From positions 5,022,001 to 5,086,000 of the forward strand of contig NC_065872.1 in assembly GCF_933775445.1 (NCBI RefSeq): a DNA stretch of 64,000 nucleotides, in the 5' to 3' direction. Below the pieces are notes generated by a model. The model was given only the letters and a program-made list of their open reading frames with translations, did no database searches and had not been told where the DNA came from. Origin of the DNA: Argentina anserina. Its lineage: Eukaryota > Streptophyta > Magnoliopsida > Rosales > Rosaceae. Every line of letters begins with the position of its first letter. The first letter of the stretch is position 1. Positions 43,400-55,684 of the stretch are shown here, one piece after another. A program made the position numbers and the translations under genes.

Positions 43400-45109
43400 T
43401 GTCCGGCTGTATCCTCTGACTGTAAGTTCAAATCTCTATTGGTACTACATTATAACTCTTACTGCTACATGAAACTTTTATCTTTTTATTTCCCTAGCAA
43501 CCATTAGATGTATCAAATTGCAGATTTTATGAAAAATCAGAAGGAACAAGAATTTGGTGTTGTAGTTCTTGAATCTTGAGTTTTCTGTAAATCGTAGGAT
43601 TTTAATTAACAACTTAGTAATCCTGGCTTAGTTGTTCTGAACTTATGTTGCTTGGTCAAATTTTTGTTAACAAAATTGGGAAAGAAGGATTATCACTTTA
43701 TCAGCTTAAGTGATGACAAATCCTCATCACACGAATAATCTAGGAAGTTAGAGAATTTCTAGGAAACATATCACAGGGTCAAGTTTGAAGGGCCAGCATA
43801 TACTCTTGTTGCATGATGATAAGGTTCATTTTACAGGACAAGGAACCACAAGAAAAATTAAAGGCCTTTAACACTTGAAACAGTAGTAGAAAATTTGGGA
43901 GGTAGAATGACATAGATTTTTCTAATTTAGGAAAAGGATTCTTCGAACCCCTGCAAAAAGATCTTAAGAAATACGTTTGAACTGTCATGGTGTATGCCTG
44001 CTTTCAAGATTTTGTTAAGGTTTCACAGTAGTATGTCAGTTGGTGATACAGACACATTGAAGTATGATGAGACATGCAGCTAATCAAACCCCCTCCCTTG
44101 AATGCTCTGTAATATAATGAATTTCAGTCTCTACATCCAATATGGAGACGATGTCTTATGGTAATAATTATTGGCCAACGTGATTTACAGGGAAGTTTGG
44201 TTGCTGCTCAAGATGTTAGTTGCATTCCTCGGAGAAGATGGAAGAGGTTTCAATTCTCATGAAGGGTGGTCTGTAAAACTTTACAGTAAAGTAGTGTAAA
44301 ACTTAGTGGTCTTGTTTATCCAGTAGAGTAAAAATTGCTGTTCATATAAGATACATCAGAGTTATATCATTTTAAGTTATCCGGTTGATGTTCTGTTCAA
44401 ATTCAGTTCACAGATTCCATGAGAAAAGGTTGTGCTCGTTTTCACTTTCACCCTCATATTCTGTTTCTAAACCCTTTTTGGATCATTTTCTGCAGCTTGA
44501 AGAAAGTATTCCCTTAGATACATCCCCAAACTGTATGTTATGGCATAACATCCCCATACATCCCCAAATTGTATGTTACAGGATATATGTCCAAATGACT
44601 TAATTGAGGAGATTTAGACGTAACAAACGTTCAGAGGGCCTAGACAACAGATTGGAAGAGGACAAGAGGTGATGAAGATTTCATGAACATGTGAATTATA
44701 GCTTCGGCCTTTACCAACAACCAATATATCTTAAGCAACTTTGCTATAATTCACTGAACAAAAACAATATAGAAAACACATCCGATTGATAGACAATTCA
44801 GAACAGAAAAAACTATGAAACATCACAAACAAACATAAACTAAAATATCTTCCGATAAAATAGTGAACTCCAGTACAAGTCTTGTGGATTCTTGTAGAGA
44901 ATCAGATAAAACAATCAACAGCATCTACCCACAGCAGAAACAAGACTTGTTATGAACTGCAAGTCTCCCAAGAAAGTTATTGGATTGCTTCTGGACTTGT
45001 GAACTGCAAGCTGTTCCCTAGAAACTTCGGAACTATCAGCAATTGACATGCATCTCAAACCTTCCAACCTCTAGAAGTTCCAAAGTACAAAGCTTTGAAT
45101 CAAAACAAA
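43400..45109. other. Spacer behind F-box gene 2, no gene seen
   Basis: 3' flank of gene 2 followed by AT-rich DNA. A small direct duplication around CATCCCCAAACTGTATGTTA and CATCCCCAAATTGTATGTTA lies at 44521-44580. Confidence 0.45.
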
Positions 45110-46680
45110 CTAATCAGAGAGAAATGCATCACCAAGAACTGTTCTTGTTGCATTTTCAGTTGCACAATCATCGATTAAACTGTCATAGTCAAGTATCTAT
45201 AGAACCCCTTCTCAGTAGAAATCAAGGCTAGTCCATCTAAAACTTCTTGTGACGTTGGCGATTGCAAGTAAGAATTCAGTATCTCCAACTTTGAAAGACC
45301 ACCAGTGGATGTGAATAGGAAGGTACGGTCAGCATAACTCTATAGGCTATTGATGCATGTGGAAGGAAGTCCAGTCCTTTCATAAAATTCAATATCTCAA
45401 TGGCTGTCATATTCTCTTTCGGCAACTGCTTCCGAAAGCTTTTCAGTTCTTTGAATAAGCTGTTCTCATCAAAATCAGCAAACTTCCCATGATTAAGAAA
45501 CATTGCAAGATGATCACAAGAAGTTTGTAAATGTTCCTCCCCTAATGAGTTCAACTTCTGAGAACAAAATAGGAACCCAGAGATATCCTCATATGCTTGG
45601 TACTGTGCAAGTGTACTCTTCAATAAACCAGTAACTTGATCCACAGTAAATAAAAAAAAATACTGAACTCTGAAGGATTCTTCAAGTGATTCAGGGGTTG
45701 ACTGATCAGCATTCTTGCCAAAACGTTTTTTTTTTTTCCTACGAATTTCAAGTTCTTCATCAAACACAGAGTCAATTTCCGTTTTGGTGGCAATTTCTTT
45801 AGCAACATTCAGTGCTTCTGCAAACCCAACTTCCCTGTACTTCTCAAAAAGCTTGATCAACCTTTTTACTTCAATAATAGCAATATCAAGACGCATAACT
45901 TTAGATTGCAAGTATTTGCTTACAGATTCAACAGCAGATAATATATCAAACCAAATGATCATACCTAACAAGAACTCATATTCAAGACCATATGTTGCTA
46001 GACAATTAGTTTGGCTGACTATTCCGAGGTCAAACTCAGTATCTGCTACTTGAAGTAAGGCTTCTATTATATCTGAAGCATGGAACCTTATTGCTTTGAC
46101 ACATTCAAGGCAACTCTCCCAGCGTATGGTTGACAATGGTTCAAGAGCTAACCCTTTTACATTATCGTTCAAAATTTGCCATCACTGTACAATGAGCAAA
46201 CACTGAATAAATGCACTGGATGGATCCAAAAAAACTGAACAGTTTGCTAGTAGGGTTTACCATATCACAGTGTTACATTGAGACTACGACAACCCCATGG
46301 GGTGTACGATGCTCTTGGATTTATACCTGAAAGTTTTTCTTGAATACCTTCAGCTCCTCCTTTCACCAGAGACCCAATGCCATATCCCTGTCCTCTCACA
46401 TCATCAAGATCAAGAGCTTTTAACACATTCTGCAATTGTTCAAAAGGTCCATGTTCAGACGTATTGCTGAAGTTTAAGAACTCTAAAAAGTACTCATCTA
46501 CGTTTATTGGACTAGTAGAAAAATCCACACATCGCAGTATCAAAAACATTTGTTTTTCACCATCTGCATCAAGAGCACAGTCCAAAATCACAGAAAAATA
46601 CTTGGCTTCTTTAACTTTCCGGACGATTGAACTTTTGATCTCAGAAGCTAGAATATTAGTCCTGGATGTTGCGTCCAAGA

Positions 46681-47341
46681 TGATAGGGTCAATCCCTCCT
46701 TAATGAAGGTGTGAAAACTATGTGATGTTCACATGAGTAAATCAAGCACACATATTGCTTTGGTGCCCATTAATTGATGGATTTGGTTTTGTTGAAACTT
46801 GGAGCAACCTTTGTTGAAGGTAAGAAACAAATCTACAACTTTATGGTGGTAGGTGGTTGATTTGTTTGACAAAGAAAGAAGAATGCATTCATGAGCATGC
46901 CAACATTGAGCATGAATCAAGGAAGAATATTGACTTTGCTTCCATACATGTTACATGCAAATGCATGAATTGCACAAAGATGTTTGCCTATATAAAGGCA
47001 TGAGAAGTGGTGCAATATACATAGAAGAACAATAAGTGAGAGATCATCTTGTGTGTGATCAAGAGTGAGAGATAGAGAGAAAACTCCAAGTAGAGAGTTT
47101 TGTGTGTGTAGCAAAATAAAGTGTGTGAGAGTGTATCCCTTCAAGTGTGAGTCTTGAAGTAGTGTTTCTCTCGGTGTAACCTTTTTCGTATAGTGGAGGT
47201 TCTTTATTGTTGCTACACGTGGACGTATGCACTTTGCCGAACCACGTTAAATCTCGGTGTTCTCTTTCATTTTATTTTCGCTTGTGGTTGTGAGTTATTT
47301 TAATTTCCATTCTTCAGTTCATTCTTCTGCATTCCCTAACA
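46681..47341 (+). repeat. 5' LTR of Copia 2
   Basis: 661 bp; a TATATAAAGGC motif near 46990 could be the TATA box. Antisense ORFs (46729-47144) are repeated in the other LTR and are not genes. Confidence 0.92.
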
Positions 47342-47381
47342 GTGGTATCAGAGCTCCTGGTTCTGACTGGGAGCTGCTAGA

Positions 47382-50300
47382 ATGGAAAGATCACGAAGTA
47401 CCATGATCAGACTCAACCACTCCAACTGGATTACCTGGAAGCCGAGAATGGGGGATATTCTCTATTGCAAAGATTTACATGAGCCGATCAAGGGAGACGA
47501 TGCTAAGCCAAGTGAGATTTCACCAGCAATTTGGACGAAGATGAACCGCAAAGCCATCGGTCATATTCGTGAATGGGTAGACGATAGTGTGTTTCACCAT
47601 GTTGCCAATGAAACCAGCGCGCATGAGCTTTGGTTGAAGCTGGAGTCCTTATTTGAGAAAAAGACTACTGCCAAGAAAGCTTTTCTCATTAAAGAGCTCG
47701 TCAACATGAAGTATCGGGGAGGCGTTCGAGTAACCGAGCACCTCAACAACTTTCAGAGTGTACTCAATCAATTAGCCACGATGAGCATGAAAATTGATGA
47801 CGAGTTACAAGCATTGGTGCTGCTCGGGTCGTTACCAGATAGCTGGGAGACATTTGTTGTCATTGTAAGTAACTCTGCTCCAAATGGTGTATTATCTATG
47901 GAAAATATTAAAGATAATATGTTGAACGAAGAAACAAGAAGGAGTTCTTCATCAAGTTCAGAAAATGGTCAATTCTTCGTTGCGGAGAAGAGAGGAAGGA
48001 GCAAGAACAAATGACCCAGAGGTCACGAAAGGAGTATGAGCAAATCCAGAACAAGGTTCAACGGCAAGTGTCATCATTGTGGTCTTCCAGGCCACATGAA
48101 GAAAAATTGTAACAAATTAAAGTGGGAATTCAAAGAAGCGAGAGAAGACGCTGCTCATCAACAAAAAGAGGACATAAACAATGTTGCTGCTGCGGTGTCT
48201 CATGATGAGTGTGAGTTCCTGTCACTTGGAGGTGAATGTCTACTAGTAGATAATCCTGGAGTCCAATGGATCGTTGATTCCGGAGCCTCATTTCATGCCA
48301 CCTCTCACGTAGAGTTCTTCACTACGTACAAAGCAGATGACTTTGGTAAAGTGAATATGGGCAATGACAGCTACTCCAATATTGCTGGAATTTGAGATAT
48401 TTGCTTGCAGACAGCTGTGGGCTGTCAGTTATTGTTAAAAGATGTGAGACATGTTCCTGGTCTACGTCTCAATCTTATGTCAACTGGTGTACTTGATCGA
48501 CAAGGCTTTCATCATCATGGTGGTGATGGAAAGTGGAAGCTTACCAAGGGATCTCTTGTAGTTGCCAGAGGAAAAATGTGTTGCACACTCTACACGACTT
48601 ATGGAAATATATGCAAGAGTGAGCTGAATGCAGTCGGGGAATCTTCTCCAAGTTTGTGGCATAGACGTCTTGGCCATATGAGTGAGAAATGACTGTAGTT
48701 GTTGGCAAAGAAGTCGCTAATTCTTGTTACCAAAGGTAACTCATTAGACTCTTGTGATTATTGTTTATATGGCAAGCATAAGAAAATTAGTTTTTCAAAG
48801 ACTTTCACTAGGAAATAAAATATTCTAGATCTTATACATTCAGATGTGTGTGGCCCGATGGAAGAAGAATCATTAGGTATGCATAAGTATTTTGTTACTT
48901 ATATCGATGATGCTTCACGAAAGGTTAGGGTTTATTTGTTGAAATCCAAAGACCAGGTGTTCTAGACATTTACAATTTTCCACACTATGGTGGAAAGGAA
49001 GACTGGAAGAAAATTGAAGTGTCTTCGTAGTGATAATGGCGGAGAGTACATAGCGCACGAATTTAGAGATTATTGTGCAAAGCATGGCATCAGACATGAG
49101 AAGACAGTTCCTGGCACCCCTCAACATAATGGCGTAGCAGAGCAGATGAACCGTACCATTATGGAGAAAGTCAGATGCATGTTGAAGATGACAAAATTAT
49201 CAAAAGAATTTTGGGGAGAAGCTGTGAAGACTGCGTGCTACCTAATCAACAGAGCACCGTGTATACCTTTGGAATTCAAGACTCCAAATGAAGTCTGGAC
49301 CGGGAAAGATGCATCCTACTCACATTTAAGAGTATTTGGATGTAAAGCATTCGCACTTGTATCCAAGGAGCATAGGAAAAAGCTGGATGATAAGGGGACA
49401 TCATGCATATTTGTCGGCTATGGTGAAGAAGAGTTTGGCTACCGGTTGTGGAATCCAAAGACGAAGAAATTCATAAGAAGCAGAGATGTGGTATTCCATG
49501 AAGACCAATCTATTGCAGATTTCGACAAAGAGATACTACCAAATGCAACAAGTGATAGTCGCATTTATGATTCACCATTGCAGCAGGAATACAACGTTGG
49601 GCTGCAAGGTGATAGAGTTGAAAATGTACCTGACACGGGAGATGCTGAAGTCGAAGATGAAGGGGAGTTTGATCAGGGGGAGCAGCATGTGAATAATCAA
49701 GTAGTTGTTCGTAGAAGCACCAGAAGGCAAATTCCATCCATTAAGTATCCATCATCTCAATATATTTTGGTGACTAATGATGGAGATGATCCTTATACAA
49801 ATTACATCATTTTGACCAGTGACGAAGAGCCTGAAAGTTACAGGGAAGCAAAGATTCATCAAGACCACGACAAATGGAGGCTAGCCATGGAGTCTGAGAT
49901 GGAGTCTTTACTAAAGAACGGCACCTATGAGTTGATGAAGCTTCCTAAAGGCCGAAAAGCACTCAAGAACAAGTGGGTGTTCAAGTTAAAGCGAGATGAG
50001 AATGAGAAACTAACAAAGTTCAAGGCTCGCTTAGTTGTCAAAGGATTCAGCTAGAAAGAATGAATTGATTTTGATGAGATTTTCTCACCTGTTGTCAAGA
50101 TGACTTCGATTAGAGTCATTTTGGGCATGGCTGCGAGCATGGATCTAGAGGTGGAGCAGATGGACGTGAAGACTGCATTTCTTCATGGTGATTTAGATGA
50201 AGAAATATATATGGAGCAACCAGAAGGCGTCGAAGTCAATGGAAATGAGCATATGGTTTGCAAGTTGAAGAAAAGCATGTACGGATTGAAGCAAGCACCA

Positions 50301-51400
50301 AGACAATGGTATAAGAAGTTTGACTCTTTTATGGTGAGTCATGGGTGCAAAAGAACGTCAGCAAATCCATGTGTTTATATTCAACAACCCGCTGGAGGTA
50401 ATTTTATCATCTTACTACTTTATGTAGATGATATGTTAATTGTTGGCAAAGATACTGCTATGATTCAGCAGTTAAAGGCAGATTTATCAAAGTCCTTTGA
50501 TATGAAGGATTTGGGACCAGCCAAGCAGATTTTGGGCATGGAGATTGCCCGTGATCATAGGAACAAGAAATTGTGGTTATCACAAGAAAAGTACATTGAG
50601 AAGGTACTAGAGCGTTTCCACATGGAGAAAGCAAAACCAGTTGCTACTCTACTTGCTAGTCACATGAAGTTCAGCTCAAAACAGAGTCCTACGAATCAGA
50701 AGGAGGAAGAAGAAATGGCAAAAGTGCCATATGCCTCAGCAGTAGGGAGCTTGATGTACGCGATGGTTTGTACTAGACCAGACATAACACATGCAGTTGG
50801 TGTTGTTAGTAAATTCTTATCTAATCCAGGCAAGGAGCACTAGAATGCTGTCAAGTGGATTCTAAGATACTTGCGAGGAACTTCAAAGATGAGTCTATGC
50901 TTTGGAAGTGGCAAGTCTGAACTAGTTGGCTACACAGATGCAGATATGGTAGGGGATATTGACACGAGAAAGTCCACATCCGGATACCTGATCACGTTTT
51001 CAGGGGGAGCTGTCTCGTGGCAATCAAAGCTATAAAAATGTGTTGTTTTGTCAACTACAGAAGTAGAGTATATTACAGCTACGGAAGCGTGCAAAGATAT
51101 TTTGTGGTTGAAGAGATTCCTACAGGAATTGGGTCATACACAACAAGAGTTTGTCTTGCATTGTGACAGTCAAAACGCGATTCACTTGAGCAAAAATTCG
51201 AGTTTTCACTCGAGATCAAAGCACATTGATGTAAGGTATCACTGAATACGTGATGTGCTGGAAGCTAAGGAAATGCTGCTAAAGAAAATTCATACAAACA
51301 AGAACAGTTCAGATATGATGACGAAGTCTCTACCGAAGGAGAAGTTCGAGTTCTGCAGAAGCGCGTCTGGAATGGCGCATCCCTCCATTTAAGTCGGGAG
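47382..51400 (+). pseudogene. Copia 2 gag-pol, interrupted
   Basis: Gag from ATG 47382 (RLNHSNWITWKPRMGDILYC; 210 codons to TGA 48012). Zinc knuckle CHHCGLPGHMKKNC at about 48070. Protease WIVDSGASFHAT near 48270. Pre-integrase LWHRRLGHMSEK near 48655. Integrase GGEYIAHEFRDYC and TPQHNGVAEQMNRTIMEKV (about 49040-49170). RT with KGRKALKNKWVFKLKRDE (about 49950), QMDVKTAFLHGDLDEEIYM (about 50157) and LLLYVDDMLIVGKD (about 50412). RNase H STTEVEYITATEACKDILWL (about 51051). Stops at 48012, 48393, 48690, 48963, 50052, 50841 and 51033 break the frame. The domain order PR-INT-RT-RH is Ty1/copia; the gag wording is typical of the Tork/TNT1 group. Confidence 0.92.
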
Positions 51401-51408
51401 GGGGAGAT

Positions 51409-52070
51409 TGATAGGGTTAATCATTCCTTAATGAAGGTGTGAAAACTATGTGATGTTCACATGAGTAAATCAAGCACACCTATTGCTTTGGTGACCATTA
51501 ATTGATGGATTTGGTTTTGTTGAAACTTGGAGCAACCTTTGTTGAAGGTAAGAAATAAATCTACAACCTTATGGTGGTAGGTGATTGATTTGTTTGACAA
51601 AGAAAGAAGAATGCATTGATGAACATGCCAACATTGAGCATGAATCAAGGAAGAAGATTGACTTTGCTTCCATGCATGTTACATGCAAATACATGAATTG
51701 CACAAAGATGTTTGCCTATATAAAAGCATGAGAAGTGGTGCAATATACATAGAAGAACAATAAGTGAGAGATCATCTTGTGTGTGATCAAGAGTGAGAGA
51801 TAGAGAGAAAACTCCAAGTAGAGAGTTTTGTGTGTGTAGCAAAATAAAGTGTGTGAGAGTGTATCCCTTCAAGTGTGAGTCTTGAAGTAGTGTTTCTCTC
51901 GGTGTAACATTTCTTCGTATAATGGAGGTTCTTTATTGTTACTACCCGTGGATGTAGGCACTTTGCCGAACCACGTTAAATTCTGGTGTTCTCTTTCATT
52001 TTATTTTCGCTTGTAGTTATGAGTTATTTTGATTTTCATTCTCCAGTTCATTGTTCCGCATTCCCTAACA
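51409..52070 (+). repeat. 3' LTR of Copia 2
   Basis: 662 bp, partner of 46681-47341 with scattered substitutions (for example GGTTAATCATTCC for GGTCAATCCCTCC). Confidence 0.92.
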
Positions 52071-52690
52071 CAAAATAATGATGACGAATCTCCTTACTTT
52101 TGATACGTCTGATATGTGCTTGCATAACCGGATCCCAGTCTGCAATCATTTCAATGAAGATTGAGAAATTTCCACAATCTTCCTGATCCATGATTCCACA
52201 ATCATCCTCATCCACGGTCTCAGTTGTTTAAAAGAAAAAAGGCGTGTTCTGCTTAGCAAGGAATTTCACAACTGGGATTATTCTCAGTAATACAGTACGC
52301 CAATGCTCTTTCTCTAGCTTAAAAACAGCATTGCCGATTCTATCATCTTTCTCTCTTTCCTCTTTCTTCAATCTCGGACGTAAGCCTTTCCAGGTTGTCA
52401 TGTTCAACATATGTGCCATACTTCTTTTATGATCTCGAATCAAAACACCAAGATTTGCCCAATCTCTGCATCCTTCATTCGCTAACTCAGAGTTTTGGGA
52501 ACTCTCTTTAAGCAAATCACTAATTCGCTCCCAGTTTCCTTCATCCACAAAATCAACCTTCCGAAGAGAAACCCACAGAGGACTTAAGCTGAGGGTCTCC
52601 ACTAACAAATCTCTAACAGGACCCTTTTCAACTAACAAATCTCTCAACTCGGCGTTGAGATTATCCCAATTTCTAGGACTTAAGTCATGT

Positions 52691-53628
52691 GAAAGGCTTA
52701 TATACTATCCAACATCTTACACCATAAAGTTTTCAGTATGAATGGCTGAGATTGCACGTATACTTGCACCAACCATATACTATATCTTTTCATGATAAGT
52801 TCAAATGAAAACCATAAAGTTCAGATCACGATAATTACCGGGTACTATATATAGACCATTGTGTAAAGGCCTAGCTTCTTCTTCTTCTTATATTTTTTTT
52901 CTTGGTTTAAGATTCTGGTCAGTACATCTTATGTCAGTTTTGTAGTTGTATTAATGTATGATGATCTTGAAGATGGCATACAATGTGCATCAAAGCAGTA
53001 ACATTTCCATAATTAGGAGATACCAAAACATGTGAATTTGGCTGTAGACAACTGTATATGCGAGGGTTTATAACATGGTATAAAGAGCTGAATACAATTG
53101 TATTTGTAAATTTTATAGATTTTGTGTAAAAGTCTTGGCATGTGAGTGTCACTCTCGCTGCTGTAAATCTTTTGTTGATTGTTTCGTTACCGATCCGTAA
53201 CAATTTATTAGCCTTTGTTTATCACCAGATGGAATAAAACACAGGAACTCAAAGATGAGCACCTGCAATCTGGCCTTCTTCTCTAGAAAAATTAAGCATG
53301 AGCAATACTTTTGATGCTTGAATCTCCTGTCCTCGATCCTACACGCTGCAGATTAAAGATCATGAATATGCTGGTGCTGGTAAGCACATATGACCCAAGC
53401 CTGCTGGTGTTGCTGCAATGTTATTGAAACTACATGAGAGATTTGTTCAAATGAGTCAGTGTATCTTTATCATCTTATCAACAACAACACATTTTAAAAG
53501 AAATTAACAACAACATTCATCAAAGTTAAACATGAAAAAGAATATGGAGACACCAATTTTTTGTATAACGAACTTGACAGAGTTTTATGACGACAACAAT
53601 AAATCATACTTACCGGAGAATACGTAAG
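52691..53628. other. Spacer between the ZMYM1-like relic and F-box gene 3
   Basis: Holds the lost upstream part of the minus-strand ZMYM1-like gene and the 3' flank of F-box gene 3. No recognisable protein or repeat. Confidence 0.45.
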
Positions 53629-54771
53629 TCACTTTGTCGGTGGCCAAAATACAGTGGAATCGTCTGGAGAAGATCCCAACTTGTGAGTGCTACGATCCTC
53701 CAAGCTGAACACAAAGTTCTCTGGTCTAGTTACGTCTCTAAGAGCAAGATTAACATTATTTTCATCTGTGAAGTAAATGCAATTCCCTTCACACCCAGCT
53801 AACTCTTTAGCCGAAACAGAGAAAGAGCAATCATTAGCCAAGAAAATCGCCTGATCAACCAAGCTTTTCACTTCAACCCATCTCCCCAACTCTCCTTCAC
53901 CCCATTCCAGCTTGTAAACCTTAAAATCAACTACCTTGAGTTCACCAGACTCATATCTTCGGTATCTTCTACGTCTACGAAACATCCCCCAATCCAACCC
54001 TTCTTGCTTATTTTGTGCTTCATCAAAATACCTATCCACCACATAAAGCTCTCCACCACACTCCACCAAATGCTTCCTCCCACCTGAACCATCCAATTTC
54101 GACGAAATTTGGATCGTTTCTGAACACAGACTAATCTTAACAACACAACCCAACCCATCCACAACATATGTCTGACCCTTATAAACAACAACATCATCAA
54201 AAACACAATCTCCATGACTAAACCACCTCACTTTCTGATCTCCACTTTTCGCAAAACCCAATTTCCCTTGGTCATCTATAATCACAATCACACAACTACC
54301 CTTCTCAGAAGGCATCAAAGTCACTTTCTTTAACCCACTAACCGAACCAGACGCACGGATGTACCTTAGAAAATAAGACTTCCCTAACTCGACCATCTTA
54401 AACTCCAACAAATTCAAACACTCCGACAACGACTCGTCCCTTGAGTACCTGATGCGCCGCGAGGTGATGGGATTCCGGAGAAGCATCATGTCGGACTCTT
54501 CCACCTTGAGAAACCAACCGCCGGAGGATGACGTGGCGGGGGAACGGAGGAGATAGAGGGTGTTTTGGCAGAGGAAGGAAGTTGGTTCATTAGAAGAGGA
54601 GAGAGGGAGAGGGAACTTGGGAGGAGGTGAAGGGTGGAAGGGAGGCAAGTTAGAACGCCATGAGTGACAAACGCTGCGGAAGCGGAGATACTCGATGTGG
54701 AGTTTGAGTTTTTCTCCGATCAGCGTCCAGAGTTCGATGGGAAGATTGGACCAATCGACGATGATGTCCAT
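53629..54771 (-). CDS. F-box protein with DUF295 domain (SKIP23-like), gene 3
   Basis: Intronless, 380 residues from ATG 54771. F-box at about 6-43 (VDWSNLPIELWTLIGEKL, YLRFRSVCHSWRSNLPP). DUF295 blocks: VVYKGQTYVVDGLGCVVKI (about 193), GSGGRKHLVECGGELYVVDR (about 228), VVDFKVYKLEWGEGELGRWV (about 282) and IFLANDCSFSVSAKELAGCE with GNCIYF (about 316-342). An Arg-rich insert RRRRRYRRYESGE (about 266-278) is not present in genes 1 and 2. It is more diverged than genes 1 and 2 are from each other, and has the opposite orientation. The frame is intact. Function inferred as SCF substrate receptor. Confidence 0.92.
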   Translation of the reverse strand: MDIIVDWSNLPIELWTLIGEKLKLHIEYLRFRSVCHSWRSNLPPFHPSPPPKFPLPLSSSNEPTSFLCQNTLYLLRSPATSSSGGWFLKVEESDMMLLRNPITSRRIRYSRDESLSECLNLLEFKMVELGKSYFLRYIRASGSVSGLKKVTLMPSEKGSCVIVIIDDQGKLGFAKSGDQKVRWFSHGDCVFDDVVVYKGQTYVVDGLGCVVKISLCSETIQISSKLDGSGGRKHLVECGGELYVVDRYFDEAQNKQEGLDWGMFRRRRRYRRYESGELKVVDFKVYKLEWGEGELGRWVEVKSLVDQAIFLANDCSFSVSAKELAGCEGNCIYFTDENNVNLALRDVTRPENFVFSLEDRSTHKLGSSPDDSTVFWPPTK

Positions 54772-54958
54772 TGGAACTGAGAGTGTCTTTCAGTTCTGCA
54801 TTGACTTTACTCGCAACACTATGATTCATAGGCAAATAGCTGCTTAAGTACTTTCATGTGTTACGCGAGGGACGCAGAAATGTCATCAATGACGTTCACA
54901 ACTGTTTGAATCCAGCACCGCTCAAGTTTCAACGTGACAACTGACAAGTGATATAGAC

Positions 54959-55579
54959 CTAGAATGCATGGAAACGAAGCGTTTTCGGAAGCGATTTTTT
55001 AAAAAAATTAAAAAAATATATGCGTTTTAGAAGCGTCAAAATAATAAATATATATTATATATTATTTTTATTTTTTATTTTTTAACTATTTTATTTAGTT
55101 TTAAAATAACTTAATAATTATTAATAATTTTTTTTAAACTATGATTATCCTTAGTTATAGCAATATTAAAACTTCTTTTCAAAATTCAAACAAAAGAAGG
55201 TCCAGTATAGTGTGCAGGTATTGGCCACGTGCAAGTCAAAGAGACATCACTAGATGAAATTGAATAAAAAAAGGTTCGTCTTCTCTTTGTCTCGTCTATA
55301 TTTTTTTATATCTCTCCCCAGCTCTTTCTCTTTTCTCTGACACATTAGATCAATTGATGTTATTCATCTTTAACCGCTTGAAGAAATTGAAAGAAGATGA
55401 GACGACAAAAAGAGACTCAAAACATTGATTGATGAAATAGAGGAAGGGAATGAATCGCGCTTCCAATTTGGAAGCCAACGCTTCCGCCGCGCTCCCAAAC
55501 CCTCCTTTTCTGGAATCGCGCTTTCGTCGCGCTTCCGAAGCGAGAATCGGTCGTCAATGCAAGCTTCCGTGCTATGTAG
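54959..55579. mobile_element. hAT-like MITE, copy 2 (621 bp)
   Basis: Perfect 8-bp TSD ATATAGAC (54951-54958 and 55580-55587). Ends CTAGAATGCATGGAAACG and GCTTCCGTGCTATGTAG match copy 1 at 40692. The interior aligns with copy 1 (GCGTTTTAGAAGCGTC, ATTGATGTTATTCATCTTTAA, the GCTTCC cluster) but lacks about 190 bp. It lies about 190 bp upstream of the ATG of minus-strand F-box gene 3. Confidence 0.87.
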
Positions 55580-55684
55580 ATATAGACTGATTTATCTATT
55601 TTTGTTGGTTTATATCCAACACAACATACAAAACAAGGCAAAAGTCAACAAAATTGCTACCAAGACGAACACTTGCTGTCAATT

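Larger units (their letters stand above)
46681..52070 (+). mobile_element. Ty1/copia retrotransposon 2 (Tork/TNT1-like), decayed
   Basis: LTRs at 46681-47341 and 51409-52070 start TGATAGGGT and end CCCTAACA. TSD CAAGA/CAAAA (46676-46680 and 52071-52075, one mismatch). Primer-binding site TGGTATCAGAGC at 47343-47354 (initiator-Met type), polypurine GGGAGGGGGAGA before 51409. The coding region 47382-51400 is recognisable throughout, but broken by at least seven stops. The LTRs differ at many more sites than those of Copia 1, so this insertion is older. Confidence 0.93.
45110..52690 (-). pseudogene. ZMYM1-like / TTF-DUF4371 hAT-derived gene, broken and split by Copia 2
   Basis: Minus strand. 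5' part (52690 to 52071): RNWDNLNAELRDLLVEKGPV, then a TTF-type block CRDWANLGVLIRDHKRSMAH with WKGLRPRL, WRTVLLRIIPVVKFLAKQN and ADWDPVMQAHIRRIKSKEI. 3' part (46680 to 45110): IKSSIVRKVKEAKYFSVILD (DUF4371), GYGIGSLVKGGAEGIQEKLS, STIRWESCLECVKAIRF, and the hAT dimerisation tail IAYRVMLTVP, then in a shifted frame SKLEILNSYLQ and ATRTVLGDAFLSD. The family is a plant gene group derived from hAT transposases, near 750-800 residues. Deletions and several frameshifts are visible. The Copia sits inside the coding sequence, and the frame continues across the junction once one copy of the 5-bp TSD is removed. Confidence 0.85.

Noticed and set aside
46729..47144. Antisense ORFs repeated at 51457-51872
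   Set aside because: They are the two LTRs of Copia 2, so the repetition is explained without a gene.
47343..47354. tRNA-like TGGTATCAGAGC
   Set aside because: It is the primer-binding site of Copia 2, complementary to a tRNA end; there is no cloverleaf around it.
16729..54771. Self-incompatibility (S-locus) F-box cluster
   Set aside because: The C-termini are of the DUF295 type rather than FBA, and no S-RNase is present.
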